Positions 1 through 8,489 of a DNA stretch of 64,000 nucleotides are shown here, in pieces. The first letter of the stretch is position 1. The number at the start of each line of letters is the position of its first letter. Below the pieces are notes generated by a model, which ran no database searches, was not told the origin of the DNA, and saw nothing but the letters and a program-made list of their open reading frames with translations. The stretch covers positions 682,001-746,000 of the forward strand of contig NZ_JBGCCT010000002.1 of the NCBI RefSeq assembly GCF_041260665.1, given 5' to 3'. The stretch is from Catenulispora sp. GP43 (lineage in GTDB: Bacteria; Actinomycetota; Actinomycetes; Streptomycetales; Catenulisporaceae). A program made the translations under genes and the position numbers.

Positions 1-837
1 CGGTGCCTCGGCGACGGCGGCGGGCAGCAGGTCGAACAGGTCCCCGCGCCGGAGGTCCAGCCGGGCCTGCCGGGCCTGCGCCAGGGCGGCTTCCAGCCGG
101 GCCAGGCGGTCCAGGTGCTCGGGCCAGACGCAGGCGCGGAGCCAGTCGGTCTGGTCGGCGTCGGCGGCGTCGATCGGGTTGCGGTCGATGCCCACGCGCG
201 AGGCGATGCGCAGCGGTGCGGCCGGCCAGTCCGGGACGGCGGCGCTGCCGCGGACCTCGGTCTCCAGCACGAGCTCGGGGACCGCCAGGTCCCCGAAGGC
301 GAACACGGAACCGTCGGGCTGGCGGTAGCGGTAGCCGTAGCAATCCGGCAGGAGCATCAGGCCACTGCTGCACCCGATCTCGACGAGCGCGATCTCCCTT
401 TCCCCGGCTCGTTTCTGCGCCGCGGCCAGGGCCGGACGGATCACGGCCGCGCGCCGGGCCTCGTTGGTCTGCGTGACCCGCGTCGATGTCAGGGCCCGCA
501 GTTCGGTGTCGCGCCGGGCGACGAAGTCCCGGAAGGTGCCGACCAGCTCCGCGTCCGGCGTCCTGGTGCCGCCGAGGGACGGGTAGTAGGCGGCCAGGGC
601 CGCGTCGGCCCCGGCGTCGTCGGGGGCGTTGCGCAGCAGGTAGTGGACCGCGGCGAACATCAGCAGCGGCAGCCGTTCGGTCGGCGGTGCCGCCAGCAGG
701 GGCGCCGCGAGTTCGGGCTCTGCGATGAACGCGGTGTTGAGGTGGTCGTACAGCGGCGAGGTCTGGACGGCGTTCATGGCGCGGAAGCCCTCGAAGACGG
801 GGACGAGGTCGCGCGGAGTGCCGCCGGGGTCGGTCAT
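1..837 (-). CDS. DUF2332 family protein (3' end beyond window)
   Basis: The gene starts with ATG at 837 and reads 279 codons without a stop to the window edge, so its C-terminus is missing. The translation begins MTDPGGTPRDLVPVFEGF and contains IALVEIGCSSGLMLLPDCYG, which resembles the SAM-binding glycine motif seen in DUF2332 proteins; a later RVGIDRNPIDAAD stretch also fits that family. DUF2332 proteins are usually about 320-350 residues and have no established function; the EIGCS-GL motif suggests a methyltransferase-like fold, which is inference. It is divergent from the DUF1059 gene and separated from it by 221 bases in which I see no other gene. Confidence 0.7.
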   Translation of the reverse strand, partial: MTDPGGTPRDLVPVFEGFRAMNAVQTSPLYDHLNTAFIAEPELAAPLLAAPPTERLPLLMFAAVHYLLRNAPDDAGADAALAAYYPSLGGTRTPDAELVGTFRDFVARRDTELRALTSTRVTQTNEARRAAVIRPALAAAQKRAGEREIALVEIGCSSGLMLLPDCYGYRYRQPDGSVFAFGDLAVPELVLETEVRGSAAVPDWPAAPLRIASRVGIDRNPIDAADADQTDWLRACVWPEHLDRLARLEAALAQARQARLDLRRGDLFDLLPAAVAEAP

Positions 838-1058
838 GGGGTCACTGTAGATCCCCGAGCCGTTCCGGCACCGCGTCCGAGTGCGCAGCGTAATCGCAAT
901 CGCCGCGCGCCGCACGGCTCGCCCGCGCCGAGACGGCCAAAGGGTCACCTAAATGCAGTAGCACGATCGCCGCGTGCTCCCGACCGGGCTTGAATGAGGG
1001 GTAGGCCGCCTCGGCGCGCCGCCGGGGCGGTGACGGCTCCTGGAAAGAGGGCAATCCC

Positions 1059-1256
1059 ATGACCCGCAAAGTCGCCGACTGCCGACAGTTCCCCAGCGAG
1101 ATGAACTGCACGCTGACGATCTCCGGCGAGGAGCAGGAGGTCCTGGACGCCGCGACGATGCACGCGGTCGCCGTGCACGGCGAGACCGACACGCCGGAGT
1201 TCCGCGAGCAGCTCAAGACCTTCCTCGTCGAGGAGAAGGTCCCGGTCACCCACTGA
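1059..1256 (+). CDS. DUF1059 domain small protein
   Basis: This 65-residue protein begins MTRKVADCRQFPSEMNCTL and continues with TISGEEQEVLDAATMHAVAV, the signature of DUF1059 proteins (a Cys-containing N-terminus followed by an SGEEEE-helix-HAVxxHG core). The length matches the family norm. Members are widespread in actinobacteria and have no assigned biochemical role. The ATG follows GAAAGAGG about nine bases upstream. A cupin gene on the same strand begins 67 bases further on and may be co-transcribed. Confidence 0.75.
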   Translation: MTRKVADCRQFPSEMNCTLTISGEEQEVLDAATMHAVAVHGETDTPEFREQLKTFLVEEKVPVTH

Positions 1257-1323
1257 CACCGCGCCACCGCGCCACCACCGCCGCCCGGCCCCGGCGGGGC
1301 CGGGCCAGAACCCGGGAGGACCT

Positions 1324-1689
1324 ATGAAAGGCCTCTTACACCTATCGCTGGACAAGCCCGAGGAGACCCGCCCCTTCGAGCAGGGCATGGGCCACCTAGA
1401 CCTGGTCGCCATGGACGAGGGCGGTTTCGGCCGCGCCGTCTTCGAACCGGGCTGGCAGTGGTCCAAGCACGTCAAACCGATCGCCCACACCGAGAGCTGC
1501 GAAGCCGCGCACATCGGCTACTGCCTGTCCGGCCACATGCACGTGGTCATGGACGACGGCGACCAGGCCGACATCGGCCCCGGCGAGTTCCTGGAGATCG
1601 CTCCCGGGCACGACGCCTGGGTGGTCGGCCAGGAGCCCTGCGTCATGATCGACTGGCAGGGGTTCACCGACTACGCCAAGGCGAACTGA
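1324..1689 (+). CDS. cupin domain protein
   Basis: The 121-residue product is a single-domain cupin without signal peptide. The first cupin motif is seen around AHIGYCLSGHMHVVMDDGDQ and the second around DIGPGEFLEIAPGHDAWVVG. The metal-binding histidine pattern is incomplete, so metal binding is uncertain. A strong ribosome site (GGGAGGA) lies just before ATG. It follows the DUF1059 gene on the same strand. Similar small cupins bind small molecules or act as sensors; no substrate can be assigned from sequence. Confidence 0.7.
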   Translation: MKGLLHLSLDKPEETRPFEQGMGHLDLVAMDEGGFGRAVFEPGWQWSKHVKPIAHTESCEAAHIGYCLSGHMHVVMDDGDQADIGPGEFLEIAPGHDAWVVGQEPCVMIDWQGFTDYAKAN

Positions 1690-1713
1690 GGCGGGGTCGG
1701 CGACTCACGCCGC

Positions 1714-2571
1714 TCACGCGGCGTGGGGTCGGCCTGCCTCGTCATAGCGGCCCCGTCGGGGCTTGCGCCCGATGGCCCCCAGGACGGCCAGCTCCACCGG
1801 CGTCCCGATGTCCGTCGGGTCCGGGCGCCACAGCGGGCACGGCACCAGGCCGGGCTCGACCAGTTCCAGCCCCTCGAGATAGCCGGCGATCTGCTCGGGG
1901 CTGCGCAGGTTGTACGGCACCGCGCCGCTCTGGTTGTAGCGGCTGATGGCCTCCTGGTAGGCGGCGTTGGTGTCGGTGCCGTCGCGGACCACCAGGTAGC
2001 TGCCGGAGGGGACGGCGTCCATCAGGCGGCGCACGATCGCCAGCGCGCGGTCGTACTCCTCGATGTGCGCCAGGATGCCCATCAGCACGATCGCGACCGG
2101 CTCGTTCAGATCCAGGGTCTTGGCGGCCTGGGTCAGGATCGTCTCGGGGTCGTCGAGGTCGGCCTCGATGTAGTCTGTCGCGCCTTCGGGCGTGCCGACC
2201 AGCAGCGCCTGCGCGTGCGCCAGGACCAGCGGATCGTTGTCCACGTACACGATGCGCGATTCCGGCGCGATGCCCTGCGCGATCTCGTGGGTGTTGTTGG
2301 CCGTGGGCAGCCCGGTGCCGACGTCCAGGAACTGGCGCACGCCGGTCTCGACCACCAAGTGGCGCACGGTGCGCACAAGGAACTGCCGGCCGCTGCGCGC
2401 CAGGTCGACGATCTCCGGGAAGACCTCGCGGAAATGGTCGCCCGCCACGCGGTCGGCGGGATAGTTGTCCTTGCCGCCCAGCCAGTAGTTGAAGATCCGG
2501 GCCGAGTGCGGAACGCTGCTGTCGATGTGCGCCGCGGGCCGGTCCTGCGCTTCGTTGGTCATAGGGGCCAT
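1714..2571 (-). CDS. SAM-dependent methyltransferase, DUF574 (methyltransf_19) family
   Basis: The 285-residue protein carries the family hallmark near its N-terminus: SVPHSARIFNYWLGGKDNYP, then ADRVAGDHFREVFPEIVDLA. A Rossmann SAM site follows (FLDVGTGLPTANNTHEIA and VYVDNDPLVLAHAQALL). DUF574 proteins are very abundant in Streptomyces-like genomes and generally uncharacterised. A second in-frame ATG lies at 2562, and the choice between the two is open. The XRE/DUF5753 regulator ends 52 bases upstream on the same strand, a pairing commonly seen in these genomes. The downstream end is convergent with the cupin gene at 1689. Confidence 0.85.
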   Translation of the reverse strand: MAPMTNEAQDRPAAHIDSSVPHSARIFNYWLGGKDNYPADRVAGDHFREVFPEIVDLARSGRQFLVRTVRHLVVETGVRQFLDVGTGLPTANNTHEIAQGIAPESRIVYVDNDPLVLAHAQALLVGTPEGATDYIEADLDDPETILTQAAKTLDLNEPVAIVLMGILAHIEEYDRALAIVRRLMDAVPSGSYLVVRDGTDTNAAYQEAISRYNQSGAVPYNLRSPEQIAGYLEGLELVEPGLVPCPLWRPDPTDIGTPVELAVLGAIGRKPRRGRYDEAGRPHAA

Positions 2572-2623
2572 CTTTCCCCGAGGACGGCCCGGAACGGAAT
2601 AAGAGCCCTACTATCGGTACCCG

Positions 2624-3520
2624 TCAGTAGCCTTCGATCATCCGGGTCAGGAAGGCGACGGTCTCCGAGGGCGACAGCGCCTGCACGGCCAGCTGGTCCA
2701 CCACCGTCGTGTAGGCGTCCAGGTCCTCGCGCTTGTCCAGGTACGCCGCCCCGGTGAGCTGTTCCAGGTAGACGATGTCCGGCAGCGCCGGCTCGGCGAA
2801 GCGCAGGATGGTGAACGGCCCGGCCGCCGCCGGTCCGCCGCGGGCGAACGGCGCGACCTGGACCGTGACGTGCGGCAGCTTGCACAGCTCCACCAGGTGC
2901 TCCAGCTGGGCCCGCATGACGGCCGCGCCGCCGGGCTGGCGCCGCACCGCGGCCTCGTCGACGATCGACCAGATCCGCGGCGGCTCGGGACTGTGCACCA
3001 GCCGGGCCCGGTTCATCCGCAGGCGCACGCGGCGCTCGATCTCGTCGGCGGAGGCCAGCGGATACCCGTCGCGGATGACGGCGCGCGCGTAGTCCTCGCT
3101 CTGCAGCAGCCCGGGCATGAACTGCGCCTCGTAGACGCGGATGACCGAGGCGGCCTCCTCCAGGCCGACGTAGACCTCGAACCAGCCCGGCATCAGGTCC
3201 GCGAAGCCGTGCCACCAGCCCCGGGCGTTGGCCTGGCCGGCCAGGGTGAGGATGGCCTCGCGCTCGGCCTCGTCGCCGACCCCGTACAGGGTCAGCAGAT
3301 CGGCCACATCCCGCCGCTTGAAGCTGACCTGGCCCAGTTCCATACGGCTGATCTTGGTGTGCGAACAGCGGATCTCGTAGCCGGCGGCACCGCGGGTGAC
3401 GCCGGCGGCGACGCGCAGCTTGCGCAGCTGCGATCCCAGCAGCATGCGCAGAACCGTGGGGCCGCTGTCCTCGGATCCGACCAGGGGATCGACCGAGCGC
3501 TCAGCCGGTACCGAGCTCAT
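2624..3520 (-). CDS. XRE-family regulator with DUF5753 domain
   Basis: The 298-residue protein has an N-terminal helix-turn-helix (LLGSQLRKLRVAAGVTRGAA to about residue 85, including CSHTKISRMELGQ) and a C-terminal DUF5753 domain (AQFMPGLLQSEDYARAVI through LPDIVYLEQLTGAAYLDKRE). Such proteins are DNA-binding partners in actinomycete regulatory systems, usually followed by a small DUF397 gene. Here no DUF397 gene is present; a DUF574 methyltransferase follows instead. The promoter side holds short AGTGCTTCCC tandem repeats, possibly a binding site (inference). Confidence 0.85.
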   Translation of the reverse strand: MSSVPAERSVDPLVGSEDSGPTVLRMLLGSQLRKLRVAAGVTRGAAGYEIRCSHTKISRMELGQVSFKRRDVADLLTLYGVGDEAEREAILTLAGQANARGWWHGFADLMPGWFEVYVGLEEAASVIRVYEAQFMPGLLQSEDYARAVIRDGYPLASADEIERRVRLRMNRARLVHSPEPPRIWSIVDEAAVRRQPGGAAVMRAQLEHLVELCKLPHVTVQVAPFARGGPAAAGPFTILRFAEPALPDIVYLEQLTGAAYLDKREDLDAYTTVVDQLAVQALSPSETVAFLTRMIEGY

Positions 3521-3530
3521 CCGTGCTCCC

Positions 3531-3560
3531 AGTGCTTCCCAGTGCTTCCCAGTACTGATG
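3531..3560. repeat. 10-bp tandem repeat upstream of XRE gene
   Basis: AGTGCTTCCC occurs twice in tandem at 3531-3550, with a preceding partial copy (GTGCTCCC, 3523-3530) and a diverged third copy starting AGTACTG. It lies immediately upstream of the XRE/DUF5753 start codon at 3520. It may be an operator for that regulator, but this rests only on position. The rest of 3521-3793 holds no gene that I can support. Confidence 0.4.
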
Positions 3561-3793
3561 TGAAGCGGCTCGGACCGTGCCCCGTATTGCCTTGTGCCGC
3601 TGTGCCTCCCTTAAGGGTAGACGTTGCCGGAGCCGTGCGTGAGGGGGCAGGTCAAGGTGCTGTTTCGGCAGCCTCGGCGCCCTGGCCGCGGCAGGCGCCC
3701 TGCTTTCACCCTCCGAGGTCACACACCGGTATGCGCATCCTGGGTAACCTGGGGCGAACCATCTCATACCAGACCTCGAACAGGGAGCCGTCC

Positions 3794-4228
3794 ATGCCGC
3801 TGGTCCGCCATCGTCTCGCCCTCGCCGGCGCGATCGCCGCCGTCACCGCGCTCACGCCGGGGGTGGCGGGCGCCACGGCCGCGTCGGGGGTGTCGGCCAT
3901 CGAGAAGGGCCGGAGCACCCTCGCGGGCGAGGAGCGCGTGCTTCGTCAGATCACCGTCCAGCCCGGCGGCAGCACGGGGTGGCAGTGGCACGACGGGACG
4001 CTGGCCGTGTACGTCGAACAGGGCACGCTGACGCACAACGAGTCGGACTGCGGGTCGACCGAGGTCTACAGCAGCAACTCGTCGTTCGTGGAGCCCGGCG
4101 GGGCGGACAACGTCCAGATCGACCGGAATCTGGGGACGACACCGCTGGTGATGGACGTGCTGTACGTGGATCCGGTCAACAGCCCACTATCAGAAGACGC
4201 GCCGAATCCGGGTTGCCGTTTTCAGTGA
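3794..4228 (+). CDS. secreted cupin domain protein
   Basis: The start is the ATG at 3794, because it gives a clear signal peptide: MPLVRHRLALAGAIAAVTAL followed by TPGVAGATA. The mature part has one cupin fold with QPGGSTGWQWHDGTLAVYV and EQGTLT as motif 1. Several cysteines (NESDCGS, NPGCRFQ) could form a disulfide in the exported protein. The total length is 144 residues. Secreted single-domain cupins of this kind are common in actinobacteria and have no known substrate. The gene stands upstream of the PPOX gene with a 23-base gap. Confidence 0.75.
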   Translation: MPLVRHRLALAGAIAAVTALTPGVAGATAASGVSAIEKGRSTLAGEERVLRQITVQPGGSTGWQWHDGTLAVYVEQGTLTHNESDCGSTEVYSSNSSFVEPGGADNVQIDRNLGTTPLVMDVLYVDPVNSPLSEDAPNPGCRFQ

Positions 4229-4251
4229 GCCGGATGGGTAAGGTCGGAGAC

Positions 4252-4716
4252 ATGCCCCGTACCATCGCCACCAACACCTCCGTCGAACTCGCGGACCTGC
4301 TGGACTTCGTCCGGCCGCGCCACCGCGCCCTGCTGATCACCCGCCGCGCCGACGGCACCCCGCAGGCCTCCCCCCTGACCTGTGGCGTCGACGACTCCGG
4401 GCGCCTGGTCATGTCCACCTACCCGGAGCGGGCGAAGACCGCCAACGCGCGCCGCGACGCCGCGGTCAGCGTCGTGGTGCTGTCGGACGAGTGGAACGGC
4501 CCGTGGGTCCAGATCGACGGCGACGCCGAGGTCCTGGACGTCCCGGACTCGGTCGAGCCGCTGGTCGAGTACTTCCGCAACATCTCCGGCGAGCACCCGG
4601 ACTGGGACGAGTACCGGGAGGCGATGGTGAAGCAGGGCAAGTCGCTGATCCGGGTCACGCCGCGCCGCTGGGGTCCGGTCGCCACCGGCGGGTTCCCCGC
4701 GCGCCTCGCGGACTGA
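4252..4716 (+). CDS. PPOX-class F420-dependent (pyridoxamine-oxidase-fold) protein
   Basis: The 154-residue protein has the split beta-barrel of the pyridoxamine 5'-phosphate oxidase superfamily: LLDFVRPRHRALLITRRADG, SPLTCGVDDSGRLVMSTYPE, KTANARRDAAVSVVVLSDEW and WVQIDGDAEVLD. Actinobacterial members with this layout are usually annotated as F420-dependent PPOX-class oxidoreductases; the cofactor is inferred from family. I chose the ATG at 4252, preceded by AAGGTCGGAG; an earlier in-frame ATG at 4234 is less well placed. Confidence 0.8.
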   Translation: MPRTIATNTSVELADLLDFVRPRHRALLITRRADGTPQASPLTCGVDDSGRLVMSTYPERAKTANARRDAAVSVVVLSDEWNGPWVQIDGDAEVLDVPDSVEPLVEYFRNISGEHPDWDEYREAMVKQGKSLIRVTPRRWGPVATGGFPARLAD

Positions 4717-4724
4717 GCCGGGCG

Positions 4725-4750
4725 CGGCGGTCGCCGGCCGGCGACCGCCG
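4725..4750. terminator. palindromic terminator hairpin
   Basis: A perfect 26-base palindrome (each half CGGCGGTCGCCGG or its complement) begins nine bases after the PPOX stop codon. It can form an 11-bp GC stem with a GGCC loop. No T-tract follows, as is common for actinobacterial terminators. Confidence 0.6.
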
Positions 4751-4878
4751 ATCGCGTCATCGCCCCGTTTGGACAGGTGCCGTTAACGTGGCGTTCGGAT
4801 CGTGTTCCAGCGTGTCGGCGCCGGGCGTCCTAGCTTGCCGATCAAGACGACCAGCGACGCGGCAAGGGACGGGACCAC

Positions 4879-6000
4879 ATGGCGAATCCGGATTCGGAAT
4901 CAGCGGACGTACTCGTCATCGGAGCCGGGATCGTCGGCCTGGCCTGCGCCCACGAGGCGGTGGAGCGCGGCCTGTCGGTCATCGTCGTCGAGCGCGACGA
5001 GCGGGCGGTCGGGGCCTCGGTGCGCAACTTCGGCCACGCCTGCGCGACCGCGCAGTCCGGCAAGGCGCTGGACTACGGCCGGGTCGCCCGCCAGACCTGG
5101 CTCCGGCTGTCCGAGGCCGCCGGGTTCTGGGCCCGGCGCACCGGGACGCTGATGGTCGCGCGCAGCGGTGACGAACTCGCCGTCCTGGAGGAGTTCGCCG
5201 GACTGCGCGGCGACGAGGCCCGGATGGTCACAGCCGCCGAGGTGGCCGGGCACGCCTCCTTCGGGCCGGGCGTGGTCGGCGGCGCCTGGCTGCCGCAGGA
5301 CCTGCGGGTGGACCCGCGCGAGGCGGCCGCGAAGATCGCCGGGCACCTCGCGGCGCGCGGCGTCCGCTTCCGCTGGAACACGACCGCGCACGACATCGAG
5401 ACCGGACGGGCCGCGACCAGCCGCGGCCTCATCCATGCCGACCACGTCATCCTGGCCACCGGCCACGACGTGGACCGCCACTTCCCCGGCCTGGCCGCCG
5501 AGCACGGGGTCCAGCGCTGCGCCCTGCGCATGCTCCGCGTCGACAACCCCTCCGGCCGCGCCATAGAACCGGCGGTGCAGACCGGGTACTCGATGCTCCG
5601 CTACGGCGGCTTCGCCGACTGCCCCTCGCTGCCCGCGCTGCGCGACCGCCTCACCGCCGAGACGCCGGACCTGGTCGGCATCGGCCTGAACCTGATGTTC
5701 ACGCAGCGCCCCGACGGGACGCTGACCATAGGCGACACCCACAGCTACGCGACCACCCTCGCGCCGTTCCAGGACGAGGAGCTCGACGCGGCGGTCCTGC
5801 GCGAGACGGCGAAGCTGCTCGGCGTCGAGCGGCTGACGGTCCGTGAGCGCTGGCGCGGCGTCTACGCCTCGGCCCCGCAGCCGTTCCTGGACGCCACGCC
5901 GGCCGAGGGCGTGCGCGTCGCGGCGGTGACCGCCGGGGTCGGGATGACGACCGCGTTCGGTTTCGCCCGGGAGATCGTGCAGGACGTGGTCGGGCGCTGA
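4879..6000 (+). CDS. FAD-dependent oxidoreductase, TIGR03364 type
   Basis: This 373-residue DAO-family flavoprotein opens with a Rossmann FAD motif (VLVIGAGIVGLACAHEAVER). The GASVRNFGHA segment around residue 55 is characteristic of the TIGR03364 group, which often occurs with phosphonate-degradation genes. No phosphonate gene is present here, so the substrate, probably an amine or amino acid, is unknown. The C-terminus ends in GVGMTTAFGFAREIVQDVVG, the usual closing FAD contact. It is convergent with the dehydrogenase gene ending at 6002, with no room for a terminator. Confidence 0.8.
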   Translation: MANPDSESADVLVIGAGIVGLACAHEAVERGLSVIVVERDERAVGASVRNFGHACATAQSGKALDYGRVARQTWLRLSEAAGFWARRTGTLMVARSGDELAVLEEFAGLRGDEARMVTAAEVAGHASFGPGVVGGAWLPQDLRVDPREAAAKIAGHLAARGVRFRWNTTAHDIETGRAATSRGLIHADHVILATGHDVDRHFPGLAAEHGVQRCALRMLRVDNPSGRAIEPAVQTGYSMLRYGGFADCPSLPALRDRLTAETPDLVGIGLNLMFTQRPDGTLTIGDTHSYATTLAPFQDEELDAAVLRETAKLLGVERLTVRERWRGVYASAPQPFLDATPAEGVRVAAVTAGVGMTTAFGFAREIVQDVVGR

Positions 6001-6001
6001 G

Positions 6002-7144
6002 TTAGTACCGGTGGTAGGCCTTGTTCGCGATCCGCCACCGTCCCTCGGCCTTGGCCAGCAGGAAGATGTCGGTGAACGTGTCTGCGCCGTGGTGCAGTGT
6101 CATGCTCGCCGACGCGGCCGTCCCGTGGACACGGACGCTGTCGATCCGGCGCGTCCGCGTCGCCTCGTCAGCGGCCGGCCGACCGGCGAACAGCGAGCAG
6201 TACTGCTCCAGCGGCCAGGAGACGAAGGCCCCGTCCCGGATTCCCTCGACGTGCGCGCTGGGCAGGAACGCCTCGCGGAAGTGCACGGGATCCCCGGTGG
6301 CGTGACCGCGGATGTAGGCACGCAGCGGCTCGAGCACTGATTCGAGAACTGATTCGTCCACGGCCGGCGTCGTGGCCACGACCGCGATATCGGCCCCGGG
6401 CACCCCGGCGGCGTCGGCCAGTTCGGCGGCGCTGGGCACCGGCCTGGTAGAAGCGTCGGCCAGCAGCGCCATGTCCTTGGCCAGCGCGCCGATGGTGAAC
6501 TCCGCGTCCGAAGCCGTCGGAGGCTGCGTGAGATGGCTCCGCTTGCGCGAGACGAGCCCGCCGAGTTGGCCGAGTTCGAGGACGTCCAGCGCCTCGTCGC
6601 GCGCCAGCCCCAGCGCCTCGGCCTGCTGCAGCGCGTCGCGCAGCGCGAGGACCGCGCCGGCGAGGCTGGAGTTCGCGACCAGCTTCAGTGCCGCGGCGGT
6701 GGCCGCGTCGCCGATCCGGCGCACAGTGCCGAGCGCGTCCAGGACCGGCCGGACCCTGTCGAAGGGCTCTGCGTCACCGGCGGCGAGAAGCTGTACCGCA
6801 CCGGCCTCCATGGCACGCACCGACCCCAGCACCGGTACGTGCACATAGTCCGGCCCGAATCGCCGCGCGAGCTCGGCTGCCTCGGCGGGCGCGATGGTGC
6901 TGGTGTTGAGGATGACCGCGCCGGCTTTCACAGAGTCCTGAACGCGATCGAGCACCTCCCGGCACGCGGTCCCGTCGAACAGGCACAGCAGCACGACGTC
7001 GGCTTCCGCCACCGCCTCGTTCGGATCCCCCGCGCCCGAGCGCGTCCATCCGACGACGTCCAGCCCTTGCCCGGCAAGGCGTTTCGCGATCGCGGAGCCC
7101 AAATGCCCGAGGCCGAGGACGGCGATCGTCTGCGGTTTGTTCAT
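6002..7144 (-). CDS. 6PGDH/HIBADH-like dehydrogenase fused to NTF2-like domain
   Basis: Residues 1-about 265 form a beta-hydroxyacid dehydrogenase-like enzyme: NAD(P) motif IAVLGLGHLGSAIAKRLAG, then ADVVLLCLFDG, and the conserved helix AAALKLVANSSLAGAVLALR with the family lysine. Residues about 270-380 add a SnoaL/NTF2-like domain (LEPLRAYIRGHATGDPVHFR to GRWRIANKAYHRY) of the lumazine-binding-like type. Fusion of these two is unusual: family dehydrogenases normally stop near residue 290. The LysR gene lies 77 bases upstream on the same strand and is the likely regulator. The substrate is unknown. Confidence 0.8.
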   Translation of the reverse strand: MNKPQTIAVLGLGHLGSAIAKRLAGQGLDVVGWTRSGAGDPNEAVAEADVVLLCLFDGTACREVLDRVQDSVKAGAVILNTSTIAPAEAAELARRFGPDYVHVPVLGSVRAMEAGAVQLLAAGDAEPFDRVRPVLDALGTVRRIGDAATAAALKLVANSSLAGAVLALRDALQQAEALGLARDEALDVLELGQLGGLVSRKRSHLTQPPTASDAEFTIGALAKDMALLADASTRPVPSAAELADAAGVPGADIAVVATTPAVDESVLESVLEPLRAYIRGHATGDPVHFREAFLPSAHVEGIRDGAFVSWPLEQYCSLFAGRPAADEATRTRRIDSVRVHGTAASASMTLHHGADTFTDIFLLAKAEGRWRIANKAYHRY

Positions 7145-7221
7145 CTGCCGAGCGTGCAGTACCCCTTACCCCTGCGACAAGCGCGGGTTTTGCAGACATC
7201 CCATGCATGATCCGCATACCT

Positions 7222-8079
7222 TCACCGCGCCGCCTTGAGGACCGCCTTGAGGACCGCCTGGACGAACGAGGCCACCAGCGGCCGGCGGTCGTGTTCGTTC
7301 CAGGCCAGCACGAGGTGGCTCGGCGGCGCGTCGGCGACCGGGACTAGCACCACGCCGGCCGGCAGCGGCGGGACGAGCGAGCGCGGCAGCACCTCGACCA
7401 CGCGGCTCACGGCGATCATGTGCAGCATCTGCATGACGTCGGACACCGCGCCCGGCGAGCCGTCATCGCCTTGCCCGGCAATGCCTTTCCACAGCGGCCG
7501 CTGCTCGCCCTCCAGATCGGCCATGAGCACCGAGTCCCGCCCGGCCAGCCGATGCCCGGTCGCGACGACCGCGACCCGGTCCTCGGTGTACAGCCGCTCG
7601 TGGGCCAGGCCGTCCAGCGGGTCGAACGGCGCGTAGAGCAGACCGACGTCGGCGCGGCCGTCGAGCAGGAAGTCGGCCCGATCGGCGGGGCCGCTGAACA
7701 AGATGTCTACGTGCCGGGCGTCCGGCTGCTCGGCATAGGCGGCGAGCATCGCGGACAGCAGCCCGCCGTCGCCGCCGGGCTTGAGCACGAACCGCAGGTG
7801 GGTCCGCACGCCTCCGGCGCTTTGCGCCTGTCGGACGGCGGCGCCGACGGCGTTGAGCGCGTATCGCCCGTACTCCTGCAACGCCGTCCCGGCTGCGGTC
7901 AGCGCGACGTGCCGGCTGGACCGCTCGAACAACACGACGCCGAGCCGGTTCTCGATCCGCCGGATCGCCTTCGACAGCGCCGGCTGCGCGATGGAGAGCC
8001 GGACGGCGGCCCGGCCGAAGTGCAGCTCGTCCGCGACCGCGAGGAAGTACTCCAGCTCGCGGGTCTCCAAGTCACTCAT
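7222..8079 (-). CDS. LysR-family transcriptional regulator
   Basis: The 285-residue protein begins with a LysR winged helix (LETRELEYFLAVADELHFGR, then AAVRLSIAQPALSKAIRRIE). The effector domain follows from about residue 90. It is transcribed away from the small gene at 8150 across 70 bases and lies upstream of the dehydrogenase/NTF2 gene, so one or both are probable targets. The intergenic segment contains TGGAC-N7-GTCCA at 8114-8130, a possible but non-canonical site. Confidence 0.88.
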   Translation of the reverse strand: MSDLETRELEYFLAVADELHFGRAAVRLSIAQPALSKAIRRIENRLGVVLFERSSRHVALTAAGTALQEYGRYALNAVGAAVRQAQSAGGVRTHLRFVLKPGGDGGLLSAMLAAYAEQPDARHVDILFSGPADRADFLLDGRADVGLLYAPFDPLDGLAHERLYTEDRVAVVATGHRLAGRDSVLMADLEGEQRPLWKGIAGQGDDGSPGAVSDVMQMLHMIAVSRVVEVLPRSLVPPLPAGVVLVPVADAPPSHLVLAWNEHDRRPLVASFVQAVLKAVLKAAR

Positions 8080-8149
8080 GCCTCCAGGTTATCGCCGAAG
8101 ACCCAACAGATCTTGGACAGCGCCGGTCCACGCTGCCGAGAATTGGCGC

Positions 8150-8467
8150 ATGATCAACCACACGATGATTGTCTCGTTCGCCGATCCATTGCCGGACACC
8201 GAGCTGGATCAATATCTCTCAGACATCGAACGCGTCCTGCGCGAGAGCGGCGTCCTCCAGTCCTTCACGGCGGCGCGCCACATCCCGGTCCCCGGCGAGG
8301 AGGAGATCCCGGCGCTGATCGCGACGGCGATCGTGCAGATCACCGTCGCCGACCGCGAGGCGCTGGGGAAGGCCTTCGCGGCGCCGGGCATCGAGGAGGT
8401 CATCCACCACTGGCAGGCACGCCATCCGTACAAGGTCGGCTGGGCGAACCACGAGCCGCTGGCCTGA
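8150..8467 (+). CDS. conserved hypothetical protein, possible Dabb/EthD-like fold
   Basis: The 105-residue protein begins MINHTMIVSFADPLPDTELD and ends VIHHWQARHPYKVGWANHEP. Its alternating short helices and strands (VQITVADREALGKAFAAPGI, EEVIHHWQAR) resemble ferredoxin-like stress-barrel or EthD proteins, but no diagnostic motif is visible. It is divergent from the LysR gene, the classical arrangement for a LysR target. I cannot assign a function. Confidence 0.6.
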   Translation: MINHTMIVSFADPLPDTELDQYLSDIERVLRESGVLQSFTAARHIPVPGEEEIPALIATAIVQITVADREALGKAFAAPGIEEVIHHWQARHPYKVGWANHEPLA

Positions 8468-8489
8468 GCGGCACCGCGGCCGGACAGCT

